64,000 nt of DNA from Flammulina velutipes (lineage: Eukaryota > Basidiomycota > Agaricomycetes > Agaricales > Physalacriaceae): NCBI GenBank assembly GCA_011800155.1, contig CM022375.1:310001-374000 (forward strand). The letters are read 5' to 3'. The translations under genes were made by a program, and so were the position numbers. Numbering within the stretch: position 1 is the stretch's first letter; each line of letters opens with the position of its first letter. Of the stretch, positions 25,376-37,492 are shown one piece after another. The notes beneath the pieces are model-generated. The model had not been told where the DNA came from. It ran no database searches and saw only the letters and a program-made list of their open reading frames with translations.

Positions 25376-27697
25376 CTACCCGCCAATCTTTGCGCGTTTG
25401 TGCAAACGTTCAACTGGGCGTCGCAACGATTGTGAGAGAGCGCTGTTCGCTCGCCGCGATTTTGTTGTCTCCCAAGCGAGGATTAGATCCTCCCCCGAAA
25501 CGTTGAACTCCTCCGAAATCACCACATCTTCTTCTTCTTCATCACGGACTTCCACGACAACTACATCCCAGAGTAGGTCGTCCTCACGTTCGGCCCAACT
25601 AACGGCCCTGACATGCATACCACAACGCTCCCCTCGAATGACCAAAAAACGCCCATAGTCTCGTTTGCCAGGCTGTATAAACTTAATGTCGCCCAAAGGT
25701 ACCTCCTTCAATGCCTTGTAGTGGTTGCGTTCGACCAGCAGCTTCCCTCCTTTCCTTCTGACATAGACACAGTGGTCGCGAGTACCCAGTATGGCGCGTA
25801 TTGGAATGTCGCAGAGCGAATCATTCAGAAGCCATTCATTGGGAGCGGCTACATTGGCGGGGGCGTGAGGCGCGGCGGCTGGCACAAAATTTACGGGCGG
25901 AGTCGCACACCTTTCAGGATCAGGGGGCAGAGGATTCCAAGCATTGTCAGTCGGGTCACGAGACGGGGACGAGGGTACAGGAGTAGAAGCACGAGGTAAC
26001 GAAGTAGTGCGGATGCGCTTTCTCTCCTCTGCCATGAACCAGGAATTATGGGTTGTAAGATCGCAACATAGACGCGGCACTAGAATTTGGCGCCAGGGGT
26101 GTGCAGGATTATACGTGTCGAGAGATACTCGAACGTTATCGCTTCTGTCGTCCCACTCGACGGTGCCGAGGAATCCTTTGTACTTACCGCGTATAATGAC
26201 CACCTTTTTCATGCTCATATTGATGCGTGGAGGATCCATCGTTATGGATGCAAGCGCAGCGACTTTGAGCTCCATAGGCAAAAGCAACAGTTGATTCGCG
26301 TGGATTGTTAAAGGCTGGATGGGTAATTAGCAGGGCAGCGGGAGTTTAGACTTTGCTCACAAGATCTTCGTGTGACGAGGGGGTTAACTGCACCTGAGTT
26401 TCTTCCGTGAGGCGCACAAACAAACGCCTTCCGCGTTCTGGACCGCTTGCGACCTCGACGAAATCACCGGGAGAAAACAGCTTGATGACATGATCCCACC
26501 TCGCGGAATATACACCAGTTTCGTCGTCCATTTCGATGTCTAGGAGGTCGGCGATTGCCTTGACGGTGCCGGATGAACTTCGATCAAGAAGTACGACGCG
26601 GTCCTCTGGCTCGAAAACCCATTCTGAAGGATGAGGCAGTTCAACGCAGTTTTCGCCCGTAACGTAGGGGTGGTTCGAACGTTTGAATTCCGAAATCAAA
26701 TGGCTAGTCATGGCGTTGGTCAAAGACACTAAGTGACGGTCCAACTCGATGAAAAGTAAACCGCACTCGTATGCGCGGGAGGCGGAAAACGTCAAGCTCG
26801 GACTGCCATGGGGAGCGGCGTACAGGAGTTGCGGTGGAGGACGAGTTGTGCAAGGGCCGTGTTGGTCAAGTTCTCTCCCTTTATCGGCTTGTATGCGAGG
26901 AACAACAAGAACGATATATCGGCGGCCAGGAATTACAACGAGGGCCACGTCCCCCGCATAGAGGCCATCTCCTCCAACAGTGACCCAATCGCCAAAGCCG
27001 GGATGAAATGGTTTAAACCGGGGACGTACGGCGTCGACATCGCAGCGACCGACCAGTTCGAAGTATGGAGTGGTATCTCTGTGGCGTGCGACAGTCGTAG
27101 AAGAGGCAAGGAATAGCTCCCACTCTGAGGCATAAAGGTTGGACGCTTCGACGTACACACAATCATCACCTAGTGGGGGAATGAATACCGACACTATGTC
27201 CTGAATTTCGTCACTATTGGCGACAATGCTGTTCATAAGATCCAGCTGGCACAAAGGCTGAGATAGCTGTGTGAGGCATCGTACGTCAATGAACGTCTAG
27301 GGGATGCACTTACAACACAATAAAGCCTCCAGATCTGCGCGTCAGGCAATCCAGTGTTTTCTCGCTTGTTTGAGGGCGATGACACACACATTCTAGTGGA
27401 GGCTGATAGTGTTCGCCCGATAATACCTTCGTATTCGAGGTATCGCGCGACTTCGTTGTACTTTTCTTGAACATCGGGGAAGACACCAGTTTCTACGAAG
27501 TTCCATAAATATAACAAGTGTAGATCGTTGAACTGAGACCAACCTGGTCCATTGTTTGCCCAAGATCCGCAGTCTTCGTCTATCTCGCAATGAAGAGGTA
27601 GTCGTGCGGTTATATGAGGAGTAGGTGCCTTCAAGAAAGTCAATAGGTGGAAGACCTGGGATATTGAGTGAACATTACCTCCATCGTCGTGGTACAA
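25376..27697 (-). CDS. Multi-KOW (Spt5-like) protein
   Basis: Three exons on the minus strand: about 27697-27314, 27245-26361 and 26314-25376. Introns 27246-27313 and 26315-26360 have clean GT-AG ends in phase 0. KOW-type motifs recur: GDWVTVGGDGLYAGDVALVV, VVLLDRSSSGTVKAIADL, GDFVEVASGPERGRRLFVRL and VVIIRGKYKGFLGTVEWDD. A low-complexity Pro/Ser segment separates the last KOW motifs, and the C-terminus is basic. In Spt5 KOW modules contact RNA polymerase II and nascent RNA (family knowledge). No NGN domain is recognisable here, so this is probably one of the divergent KOW proteins abundant in mushrooms. The start codon is uncertain. Confidence 0.6.
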
Positions 27698-27878
27698 GGC
27701 AAAAAAGAAAGGCGTGGGAACACGTCAAGCGACTCGTTTGTCCAGCGATGTTGCAAGCGCCGGGAAACCCCGGAGACGACAACATTTCTTTGTGATTTTA
27801 CACAGTTTGTTACCTGTCACACCTTTCGTCACTTGTCCGCAACCACCACGACGGCGGGAGTCAGTTAGAAAGGCAGAC

Positions 27879-28366
27879 ATGCCCAAGGTCAAGAGAAATG
27901 GAGTCTGTGAGTAGATGCCCTTGTTTTCCGGGCCGTCACTCAATGTTTCCCTCAGAGGCAATCCTAGCAGTGGGGCGGAGAGCCTGCGTGAACGAAATCG
28001 TAGGCCTCGGTATCGAGCACATCCAGCACAGATGAATACGTCTTGTAAGTCGCACAGCACACGTACCTGTTGTTCATGCTCGTAGTGAAAACAGAACACC
28101 GCTTCGTACACAATAAATTGAGCATCTTAAGAAAGCCAAAAAGGCGAACAGGCGAAAGAAAAGGGCCAGTAAAGGTCAAAGCCAGAAGGCCAAAGCAGCG
28201 ACCTCCAGTCATGACAGGGCAGCGAAGGTATGTGCGGAGTTGGCACATAAACTGTTCTCTGACATATCGACAGGCGCAATCGGCTAAACGCACTAAGCCC
28301 GACGTGCCTGCCATAAAGCTGCCAAAGCACGCCGGGTCAATGTCTCCTCTGACATTAGGATGGTAG
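27879..28366 (+). CDS. Small Lys-rich basic protein (putative)
   Basis: From ATG 27879 (MPKVKRNGV) an exon with donor GTGAGT can be joined to downstream exons. These end in a strongly basic stretch (KKANRRKKRASKGQSQKAK) and a final exon after a GTATGT...CAG intron, with stop at 28364-28366. About 100 residues. The basic composition suggests a nuclear or nucleic-acid-binding role (inference). The middle splice sites are ambiguous: one acceptor choice introduces a stop. A long minus-strand frame across the same bases is probably a shadow. Confidence 0.35.
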
Positions 28367-29246
28367 CGAAGAGGACTGAAGATGCGCGCGGTAGAGACAA
28401 AACGGCGTGTGTATTGAGTGGCAATGAAGAAAATCGAATCGCCGTTTGTGGCGTGTGTCTTGAAATCATCAATACCAACCTGTTTCGGCAACGCGTTTAA
28501 ATTAATTCGGGCCTAGTCCCCCATGCAGGTTCGGTTGCTCGCGGTGTATATCTTCCGCGAGGCTACGGTTTACCCCCTTCACTTGCACCCACCATCTCGC
28601 ACCGTTGACATGAAGATCGGTGAGTTTGCACTGTGTAGCCTTAGCACCATTGGCCGACTGCAAGTCTCTGTCGATATTAGCGGGCCTACCTCCAGCCTAC
28701 TTCCAGAGTGCTTGCAGTCGTCGAATGGCGCCCGGGCGTCCGTGGATCTACGCATCAAGCTAACTGATTTGTAGGTGGGCGTCGTCTGCTAAGCAGCGAC
28801 TTTCTACCTATCTGGGACTTCCCGACACAAACGACACGTTCAGGCGCATCATTCAACCACACGGAGGGACCGCCAGTTCAAGGACCAAGGAAGTTCGATG
28901 CTGCGGTCGCTCTCGAGTCGGTGTGCAGGGTGATACTTAGCTGTTGTGGGGAGTCGTGCGAGTACTTAACATTTTCCTTAGCAACAGGACGATGCATGGA
29001 TGAAGCAAGCCCAAGTGCCTGTAATTGACTTTCTCCAAGACGCAGGAAAGGACGCCTACGAGGACAAGGCTGTCTCTGGCGCTGATTCTCGATCGATTCC
29101 ACTCCCTCGACGTCCCTCGCACCCCACGTTCTCTCGCAGCCCCCAAACCAATCCCAGACTGGATATAAGTCGGCACGGTCTCCAGCACGACGAAGCACGA
29201 GCTCGCTGATGCCTAACAGATTGCTCAAGTCTCTGAACATTGATTT
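28367..29246. other. Intergenic, no gene recognised
   Basis: Short frames on both strands, no motif. Ends at a dynactin-like coding fragment. Confidence 0.4.
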
Positions 29247-29524
29247 TTGGAAAATCAAGCGTCATTGGAGATGGCAGAAGGACGCGTGGAGTTGGCAGAG
29301 GTTGAGTTGGAGGACGTCAAGGAACGGTTGGCCATTGCTGAGGTTGAACTCGAGGTTTACAAAGAGAGTGAAGGTTTGTATCATTTTTGTCCTCACAATC
29401 CAATTGCATTGAAATACGTACAGAACTCACACAAGATGAGGATGGTTCCTCCAATGTCGCGAAGGATTTCACCTACATCCAACAAGAGAAACAGGACGAA
29501 CGTCTCAAGGAATCTTTCATAAGG
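29247..29524 (+). pseudogene. Dynactin p150 (Glued/Nip100)-like coiled-coil fragment
   Basis: A coiled-coil segment reads EGRVELAEVELEDVKERLAI and then EVELEVYKESE. After an intron near 29373-29422 (GTTTGT...TACAG) comes a second exon with DEDGSSNVAKDF followed by TYIQQEKQDERLKESFIR. The latter resembles the conserved 'IQLEKQNERLKEALIRL' block of fungal dynactin p150. CAP-Gly and flanking regions are missing on both sides, and the frame stops at about 29522. Intron retention argues for DNA-level duplication rather than retroposition. Assignment is moderate; any dynein-linked coiled coil could look similar. Confidence 0.5.
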
Positions 29525-29778
29525 TGACGACTCCATATTACTCAAATAAGCCGACTGTTTCATTATCCCTTTGCGCCGCCTTGTTCGAGACGCGAATTTA
29601 ACCATTGCGTACACATCTTCAATACATATGGAACACCCTAATATATAGCTGACGGTCAACCGGTCGACGCCGAGTGGCTAAAAGCTTAATGTTACAGTCA
29701 TGTATGTCATTCGGGTTATACTGGGACCGTCACCTCTTCCTATCTCCCCATTGACTGGGTTTGTATCTGTGGGACCCC

Positions 29779-31245
29779 ATGGCATCTCAAGGGCGCATCT
29801 TACGTTCTCAAGGTCGCACAAGTGCACCCGTGGCCGTTTCTCAAAGAAATATCCGCCGACATTCGAAGAGTAACAACAACTTGAAACCCCCCAGGACACA
29901 GCCAGTATCTTCCTTGTCGGCTGGATCTGAATCACGCATCACGATAGACCTAACTTCCTCCCCAATTCCGTCGCCATCTTCTTCTCCAACTGCTCAGCCT
30001 CTCCCATCATCTTTGCTTTCTTCACTCCCCTCTTCCCCAGTCCTCAGCACTGCCAACCCGGGCCCCCAGGCTCAAATTTCCTCCAAATCCAAGAATGTGC
30101 GTCTCATCATTTATTTTCTTGAACTTACTAAAATGATGTAGCTCAAATCGCTAAAGACTGACGTTGTAGACCCCATCCGCAACGCTCTTCAAAAACTTTC
30201 AGACCTCAATACCTCATACGAGGAGTTGGAGCGACAACTAAGGAAGGAATTGATGGAGGAACAACAGAAGCATGCCGCAACTACTAGGAAAAAAGTTGAA
30301 GTGGAGACTGAATCCAAAAGGAATGAGCTGCAACTTACACACGCGCTCAACGCCGCCGTCAAAGAGTGTGGTGCAATCCAAGCTGACCGAGATGCCCTCG
30401 CTGTTGCGCGTAGCACTCTCAGAGCAAGAGTTGCTTATCTGGAAGCAGAGCGCACAATCTACAAGCTCCAGAATGATATACTCAGAGGACAGGCCAATGA
30501 GGCCTCCAAAGGCCTCTCCGAGATGCAGCTCCAGTTGGAGGTGATGAAGCAGGAGCGGGAGCGGTTATTGAATTCACAGGCGGATTTGGCCTGGAAGAGG
30601 CATGAGGAAGAGGCAAGGCGAGGGCTGGAGGATGTGAAGTGGGAGGTGGAGCGCAAGAGGAAAAGGGAGGCAGACGAGAAAGAGGCCAAGGAATCGCAGA
30701 AGACGGAGGCTGAGAGGGGACGTCAGCATGCACTGATGATGGAAGATGGAAGAAAGGAAACAGCTGCTAAGCAGGAGGCGTCACATAGATGGCAGGCCGC
30801 TACGATCGAGCAGCTGAAACGCTGCGTCCAGCGCGACAACAACATGGGCCTACACGACCACTACGACAATTTGGTACTCCAGCATGATTCGTACATCCGG
30901 CGATTCATAGCTGTCCTGAACGAGTTCATCGTGGCATCGTTCTCCGAGAGACATCCAATGACCGAGCTTAGTGTGCCGTGGCCGCTATTAGAATTCGAGC
31001 ATTTTCAGCCTTCGCTCAAGCTGATCACCTGGGCAAGCACGGAGAGGTTTTTTGAGGAAGTGAATAGGCTGTTTCCAGAGCAGTACAGGGAGGTGTTGTC
31101 GACGGCACAGAAGGCGTTTCATCCAGATCGGTGGACGTCGAGGAAGGTGCTTGAGTCCGTGAGGGACGAGAAGGCTAGGACGGAGATGAGGAAGGCCGGG
31201 AATGAGGTTTCGCAGGCCATTAATGCTCTCGTTTTCCAGAGATAA
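29779..31245 (+). CDS. Coiled-coil protein with C-terminal J-domain-like HPD motif
   Basis: Two exons, 29779-30096 and 30142-31245, joined in phase 0 across a 45-bp GTGCGT...TAG intron; about 473 residues, no internal stop. The N-terminal ~105 residues are Ser/Pro-rich and basic. A long charged coiled coil follows from about residue 110 to 310 (Glu/Lys/Arg-rich, heptad-like, e.g. KRHEEEARRGLEDVKWEVER). The C-terminal ~120 residues are globular. They hold FFEEVNRLFPEQYREVLSTA followed by AFHPDRW and a helix ending SQAINALVFQR. HPD is the signature loop of J-domains, which stimulate Hsp70 ATPase, but the surrounding helices are too short or divergent to call a true J-domain. Start ATG 29779 is the first Met of the frame. 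Among the best-preserved genes in the window. Confidence 0.75.
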
Positions 31246-34200
31246 TAGGTGTGGCAGTATGCTGATGATTTCCCTGGCGACGAAAGCGCCACATATGGCC
31301 AAAACCGTACATTGAAACAGTCAAAGAAGATCATGTTGTGCTGGGTAGAATAATCTAGAAGGATTTTGTAGCTCATAGCCTGAATCGTGTTAACGTTGCG
31401 AGAGCAGTTGATCAACTGGGTCATGCCTGCATTTGTTGCCCAAATAATGAAATGTGTCGCGCATGTATCGTGACATCAGAATCCGGGGAGACGGCCCTCT
31501 TGTATAGGACTTCAGACTGTCAATTTCTTCGCCATAATTATCATTGATACGATAGGCATGAGGGCTCAGGAGGACCATTAGTGAATCGACAGTTCTACTT
31601 ATATGTAGGGTGGGCATTCAATTATTTTGAGGTTTCCGAAGAGAAGGAGATATAAATGGAATAACTCACGCCACTTCACTGTGCGAAGCGTGAGGTTCAT
31701 GCAATTTAATATTACTGTGGCGTGTATCGGGGAAAGCCGAAGCAGCCGTCGGTTTGTATTTATTTGTTCCATGCAAGCCGGCGGTATAATTTCCCCGACC
31801 TGGACAAGCAAGGTGATCATTCACACCGTTCTCTGTTTTGCAAATGTTCGCTATATTCCTTGCGAAAGCATCAAACGACGACAAAAACGACGTCCATCCT
31901 CAAGCCATATTGTCTCAACTGGCTTCTTCCTGAACCTGCGCTGCCCGCTCTTGCACGACCGAAGCGGTGGCCGTCACGGGAAAAAAATCATTGGAGAGCG
32001 AATTTGGATGACAGTGCGTCTCATCCTACTTCTCGTTACTCTCGCTGACCTGAATGCAGCCCATTCTTCCCTCAGGCAAGCAAGACGCGAAGCAATTCAG
32101 AAACACGGCTTGTAGTATCGTGCATGATCCCCCATCTACCCGACCGTCTGGATACCGACGCCGGAATGGGCTCAGTGAAGCGCGCGACCGCCCCCAGAGG
32201 TACGCACTTGCATTGTCTGGAATGTACCACATCTGACTGGTCCCGAGTCCCTAGTCTTGCTCCAACCGCGCACATTCCTGATACGGCTGCCCTCGTTCGC
32301 GTAACCATTTTATCGAACCTCGCGAACAACATTTTGGTGCTATCGAAGCCGTGAGGCTCGAGAACGCTAGGTTGGTGATGGACATCCCAGCTCGACGCGT
32401 CCACTGGCAGGAAGATAGGAAACTACGACTGTGGGACTCACGGACGGCTTCAAATACAAGGTTCATGTGAGTCTTCCCATTTTATCTATATAGAACTTGG
32501 CGCTAACCTAGAATCTCCAAGGTAGCGCTGGATGGCCGTGGCTCGCTCACGTTGCAAGAATGCACGTTCGGCGGAAGACCGCAACGAGCAAGCCTGGCCA
32601 CTATGAAACTTCGACCACGTAGGACACCCATTTCGTCTTCCTATCCGCCGGAATCGTAAACACAGTCAGCCTCGACTCATTCTCAAGATTGACTAGGTCT
32701 CCATCCCCCGATTACTTCCCAACATCCCCCCGGGGCTATTTCTTTGGACGTCCGAAACCCGTTTGCATACGTCCTCAACGGCATGAGAGCGTGATGGATG
32801 TCAACGGGGTCGTTGCTCCCTCAGGCTCGTACGATTGGACATATCAGTACTGCCGTGTGGTTGTCAAAACCGACCGGTGGATGGGTGGTAGATCGGGATA
32901 CGCTCCCCGGCGTGGGCGCCTTCGTCGATGAAGACTGGTGTGCGTCGTGTTAACTGGTGGATGGAAGGTATATCGGGAGATACGTGCATCGACTTAAGAC
33001 TCGGACTCTGCCTCCCACTCTTTGAGATGGTCTGTCCCAAAATTACTTACTGGACTCGCCGATTACTGAAACCCTTATTAGAAAGTGTTGGCGGCCGATA
33101 TGGAGGAGTTGGTCTGGACGTTCAAGTAATGTACCAGTCTTCGCAGGCCCATTTCTCTGCGATGGATGCACAAATTCCCGGGTATTTTGCACGCTCGAGG
33201 TCGAGCCTGAGCTTCAGGAACAAGAGACGAGCCCATCCGGAATCGTCGTGTCGTCCTGACGATCCTCTCATCGTTCAAGTCGTGGTGGTGGTAGGAAGCA
33301 GGAAGAGCGGGACACTGACAGACTGCATTCACCAATCCCTTGAGGTTGGGAGCCAAGGACGACATGAGGCTGCCAGCTGGATACGAAGCAAAAAGGAACG
33401 TAGCAAGTTGAAACCAGGTGCATTTCCTGTCGATGTTTTTCGCCCTTCTGATCTCCGTTTCCAAGATCTAGACGTGTTCTGAAGACGACTACGCTGCATC
33501 GTGCGCGAAGACTTTTTCAATATGCTACCACCAACGTCCTTACACCTTAAAATCAGACTTGTTTTTCGAGGGTTAGTCGTCGGCAGGATTACGTGCATGG
33601 CGGCTGCATATCATTCGTCACAGGCCACGGACCGACCTTGTCTGATCTCAAGGCGCAGCTGCGTCACTCACATCTAACACCCTTGTCCGTACTCGGTCAG
33701 GGAGTATGCCATCCTCTTTGTCATGCCGCCTCCATGTTGACGAAATCGCGGACATTGATAGCCCTGATGTCCTCTCATCTTCGTCAATGTCAATTTTTCA
33801 CAGGAACTTTGGAGCGATGCTGGGTCTTCTATCCCGGTATACAATAGGGAAGGCTTGAGGGACAGGACCGTTATCCAAAAGCTCTCCCGGGCTCTCAGCT
33901 CTCGAAGTCTTGTGACGCCAACATTGTATCTATCGCCTGCGCACCGCATCCACGTCGTCAGACGAAGTTGACTTTGCAGCTGGTCTGCGAGTTTCAACGA
34001 CAACCAAAACTTTTCCCCGCCCTTTTGGTGGAAACAGAAGGATATGTCGCGTGCGGGAATGTCTAGCAGGCGGTGTATCTTCTACCGCGATGGGTGATGG
34101 AATTACGTGGCACAGTGAAGGACAAGGATGGGGATATGAATCGGGAAGGATGCATCTCGCTCATTGTCTGGTGACGCACTACGCGATGGGTATCTAAGAA

Positions 34201-34386
34201 GATACGGGCTAGGAAATGTGGCTTGCGGGACCCAAGGTGAGTAAAACTGCACGCTTTTTAGTCTCTCGTTGATATATTCGTCAGATTTCCCAGTTATCAA
34301 GAGGTTAGCAAGTCGATCGAGGGCTATGACTCGACTCGAAAGAGCATTTTGCGGCCAGAACGATAGTCGAGCGAGACGACTAGGAA
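31246..34386. other. 3.1-kb gene-poor stretch
   Basis: Several plus-strand frames of 70-185 codons (for example 31627-32115 and 32928-33482) overlap minus-strand frames of similar size. None shows a recognisable domain or reliable splice chain. Probably decayed intergenic DNA. Confidence 0.4.
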
Positions 34387-34516
34387 CATGTCAAATTCGG
34401 ATGGTAAGTGCCAATGGCGACGAAAACTTGCCAAATTGAATGCCATTTATAGCATAGAGAATTTCTGCGGCGCCCACCAGGCGCCCACAGCCAAAGGAGG
34501 ATCAAAACCATTGACC

Positions 34517-35220
34517 ATGGAACGATCACCTCTTCCACCTGCCGTCATGTCCGAGTCACCAAATCTGCCAGTCGAGATCCTACAACACATCGTCAAGCTA
34601 GCCGCCTGCCAAGATCCCAGTACTGGGTTCAACCTCTTGCTCGTATCCCGCGATGTTCGAGAGTGGTGAGCCAGCTTGTCAATCCCATGTCTCTCATCGC
34701 TGACTTGTATTCATAACAAGGACGGAACCTGCCCTCTATGGCAAGATAAATCTCCGTAACGAAGCACGAGAACATTTTTCCTCGCCTGGATCAAAAGACG
34801 AACCACCAACAAGTTCACATATGGCTTACTCTCTGTCTTGTCCGAAATCCAATGTATGTCCGTCGAAATGACACACGTCGATTCCTTGAGCAGGTCCTAC
34901 AGCATCCAACTTCCGCCAAGTGGCATGGCCGAAATCCCTACCCTCACCCACGTCATATTCAGCAACCTGTCAATGGAAGTCTGGCGCAGACGATTCCTGC
35001 CGCCGAACCTCACCCATCTCCAGCTGTACAAGCTATATTCATTGGGCATATTCCCAAAACTCTCGATGTGCCATTCGCTCGCTTACATCATGGTTTACAC
35101 TTATGAAGGGAATGTCGTCGCCACGATCAGTGAGCACATACCGAGCGTCCTTGCGCACTATCGCTGTGGTGCTGCCACTGACGGATCCTCCTACTTGCCC
35201 GTATCCTCGAACGCGCGTTC
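34517..35220 (+). pseudogene. F-box protein, frameshifted, running into Kap104 sequence
   Basis: Exon 1 (ATG 34517) contains a recognisable F-box core, NLPVEILQHIVKLAA followed by FNLLLVSRDVREW. It is spliced at 34666/34720 to an exon opening WTEPALYGKINLRNEARE, as in many agaric F-box proteins. Near 34800 the frame is lost. The leucine-rich continuation lies in another frame (TLTHVIFSNLSMEVW, then LPPNLTHLQLYKLYSLGIFP). From about 35240 the sequence changes identity to transportin. Function, if intact, would be an SCF ubiquitin-ligase adaptor; here it looks dead. Confidence 0.6.
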
Positions 35221-35234
35221 TCTGACATTCGACG

Positions 35235-36460
35235 CCGAACTACAATCCAGCGTCGAATCCAGATCCCGTGTCCAGTCTGCCACGGAGGAGGTTATCTTGT
35301 ATCTCCACCCTCTGTTGGCCAAGGTTTTCCCAGTGCTGCTCGACTGCGTGGTTTACGGCTAGGATGATTTTCTCTGGCGACACCGAGCCACGGACTCCAG
35401 CGCGACGACAGCCCAGACGAGCCCGAACACCAATTGGATATACAGCGAAGAGACTTTCGACGACGAAGACTACGACCACCCCGATTTTTGGTGATCATGT
35501 CCACCAGATGGAATCTTTGCATGAAGGTTGCATCGACACTATCGAGACTCATCTGCCCACGTTGGTGTCGTGTCTGATCAATGCCTTGAACGATTCCAAG
35601 GTAGATATCCTTTTTTTCGCTTTGACTGACTATCGCTGACAATTGATCCACAGCCCTTGGTTCGCTCGATAACCCATTGGACGCTGGGCCGATACGCCAG
35701 CTGGACGACTCCGCTCTTTTCCGAGGAGCACAAAGTCACCTACAACCCTATTTAATCGCTTGCACTCACTTTTCGATCTAGCTCGTTCATATGGCTCTCA
35801 ACAATAACAAGCGTGTCCAAGAAGCTGGCTGCAGCGCATTTGCGACACACAAGGAAGACGCGCTTGCCCCGTTCCTTGAACCGGTCCTTTGCAATCTAGT
35901 CTGCGTTCGAAAAGTACCAACAGAAGAATATGTTGCTCATCTACGATACGGTTGGCACGCTCGCCGATGCCGATGCTGTCCCTTTCGTATCTTGAATACG
36001 TCGAGCCCCCTCTGACTTTGCGGTGGTCGAAGCCCAAGAATGACGACATCAAGACTTGATTCCTCTCCTCGAGGTACGCTGTCCTGTTTTGCGTCTCCAC
36101 TGTTGCTCATATAGAAATTCTAGTATTCTAGTATCTCGTCATCACTCTCGATCTCGTCTCCGGCCTCGCGCAGGGATTGGGGATGTCGTTGAAACCCATG
36201 ATCCAGCAAACGAACCCAAATCTTCTGCAGCTCTTGACCGTCTGCCTCAAGCGCCGGTTCGACAATCTACTTACCGACATGGGAATGACGGGCTGCCTTT
36301 CCGTGCGTCGCTCGCACATGCCTACTATCATGACAGAGCTTATCTTGCAGAAGTCGCCCTGCACCATGAACGAGGTAAATCCAATCCTGTTTCGTCATGA
36401 TTGATTGGTGCTAACATCCTTGTAGCCCTTGATCCCGTACAGTTCCCTCAAAGACAATCG
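35235..36460 (+). pseudogene. KAP104: Kap104/transportin (importin beta family), middle fragment
   Basis: Blocks of the HEAT-repeat nuclear import receptor for PY-NLS cargo occur in the expected order across several frames: LYLHPLLAKVFPVLLDCVVY, YSEETFDDEDYD (acidic loop region), EGCIDTIETHLPTLV, then PLVRSITHWTLGRYASWT after a retained intron (35602-35653). They continue NNKRVQEAGCSAFAT, FEKYQQKNMLLIYDTVGTLA, GLGMSLKPMIQQTNPNLLQL and FRASL..RPHMPTIMTELIL-like residues. In-frame stops (for example after VVYG at 35360) and frameshifts (near 35905) show it is dead. N- and C-terminal portions are absent; an N-terminal piece of the same family lies at 50.46-51.0 kb. Confidence 0.8.
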
Positions 36461-37492
36461 TGTTCGGGATTCTTCGTGCTCCTTGCCCAGTGCCTTACCG
36501 TCTGCCTGGCATTATCAGTGAACGCGCCAGAATATGTAGTCGGCAGGTCGGTATATTTCTCTATGCAGTTGTGCCGTATCTGACCTTGCATCTATACTAG
36601 GTCAATTCGAGGTCCTTGGGGCTGTTTATTGTATATCCACAGAGGCTAGGATGTGGGGAGACCATCATACCTAATTTCCCTTGCTCATTGCAGAGCATCA
36701 GCTTCTTCCTTTCGTTAATGCTCGGACCCCCTGCTGGTGATTAGTGCGAAAGTGTTCGGGAAGATGAAGAGACGGAGACTTCTTGGCCTGGTGCGATGCG
36801 CGGGCTGGGAACGGCATGGATGTCATACGTGGGTTGTGCTGGCTTAAGTGACTGAAGCAGGCTTCTCCAGAATGGCATGCAAGAATGATGGAGAGCGTTG
36901 GCGAGTGCTGTCTTTGACCTCCTCGATCGGGTATGACTACCGAAATGGTTCCTTGCCTCAACGTTGTTGTCCTGCTGGTGAGCAAAAGAATCTTGGTACG
37001 CCTGATGTCTTCTTTTGTCTTGCATGTATTCATTGCCACGTCGTAGGTATATATAACAAATATTCTATTTCTTTTCTTTGCAATAAAAGTGCTCGTTCGT
37101 TCATTCAATGGCATTGTGTTCGGAAGTTTCGTCGAACTGTACCATTGTCTCCCATCATACGGGGATGCGGCACAACGGTGACGCTAGACTTGCAGTGCTT
37201 TTCAATATTCCGCGACTCGGCAAGTTGTCCAATACAACGAGCATTATATTGTGTTCCTTCGTTTGTAGGCAGATAAGGACGCCAATGCAGTAACACGTAG
37301 AAAGAGATGTGAGTTTTGGTCCTTGGAGATGGTGGTACCTCAAATTTCAAATGATGCAGATAACATAACATGAAGATCTAGATAGATTCTGGACTGGAGA
37401 TATAGTACATGCAAGACAATGTCACATGTAATACAAGCAGTCGCATATTAGACGAGCAGAAAAAACAAATAATAGCACGAGGGAATATTATG
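36461..37492. other. Gap with no recognised gene
   Basis: Immediately after the Kap104 remnant a few residues may continue the homology, then nothing is recognisable up to the 3' end of the RasGEF gene. Confidence 0.4.

Noticed and set aside
27964..28491. 175-codon minus-strand frame
   Set aside because: Opposite a better-supported Lys-rich plus-strand model; its Cys- and Phe-rich content is typical of an antisense shadow.
30459..30733. Ser/Leu-rich minus-strand frames
   Set aside because: Exact antisense of the coiled-coil gene; Glu/Lys codons read as Ser/Phe/Leu.
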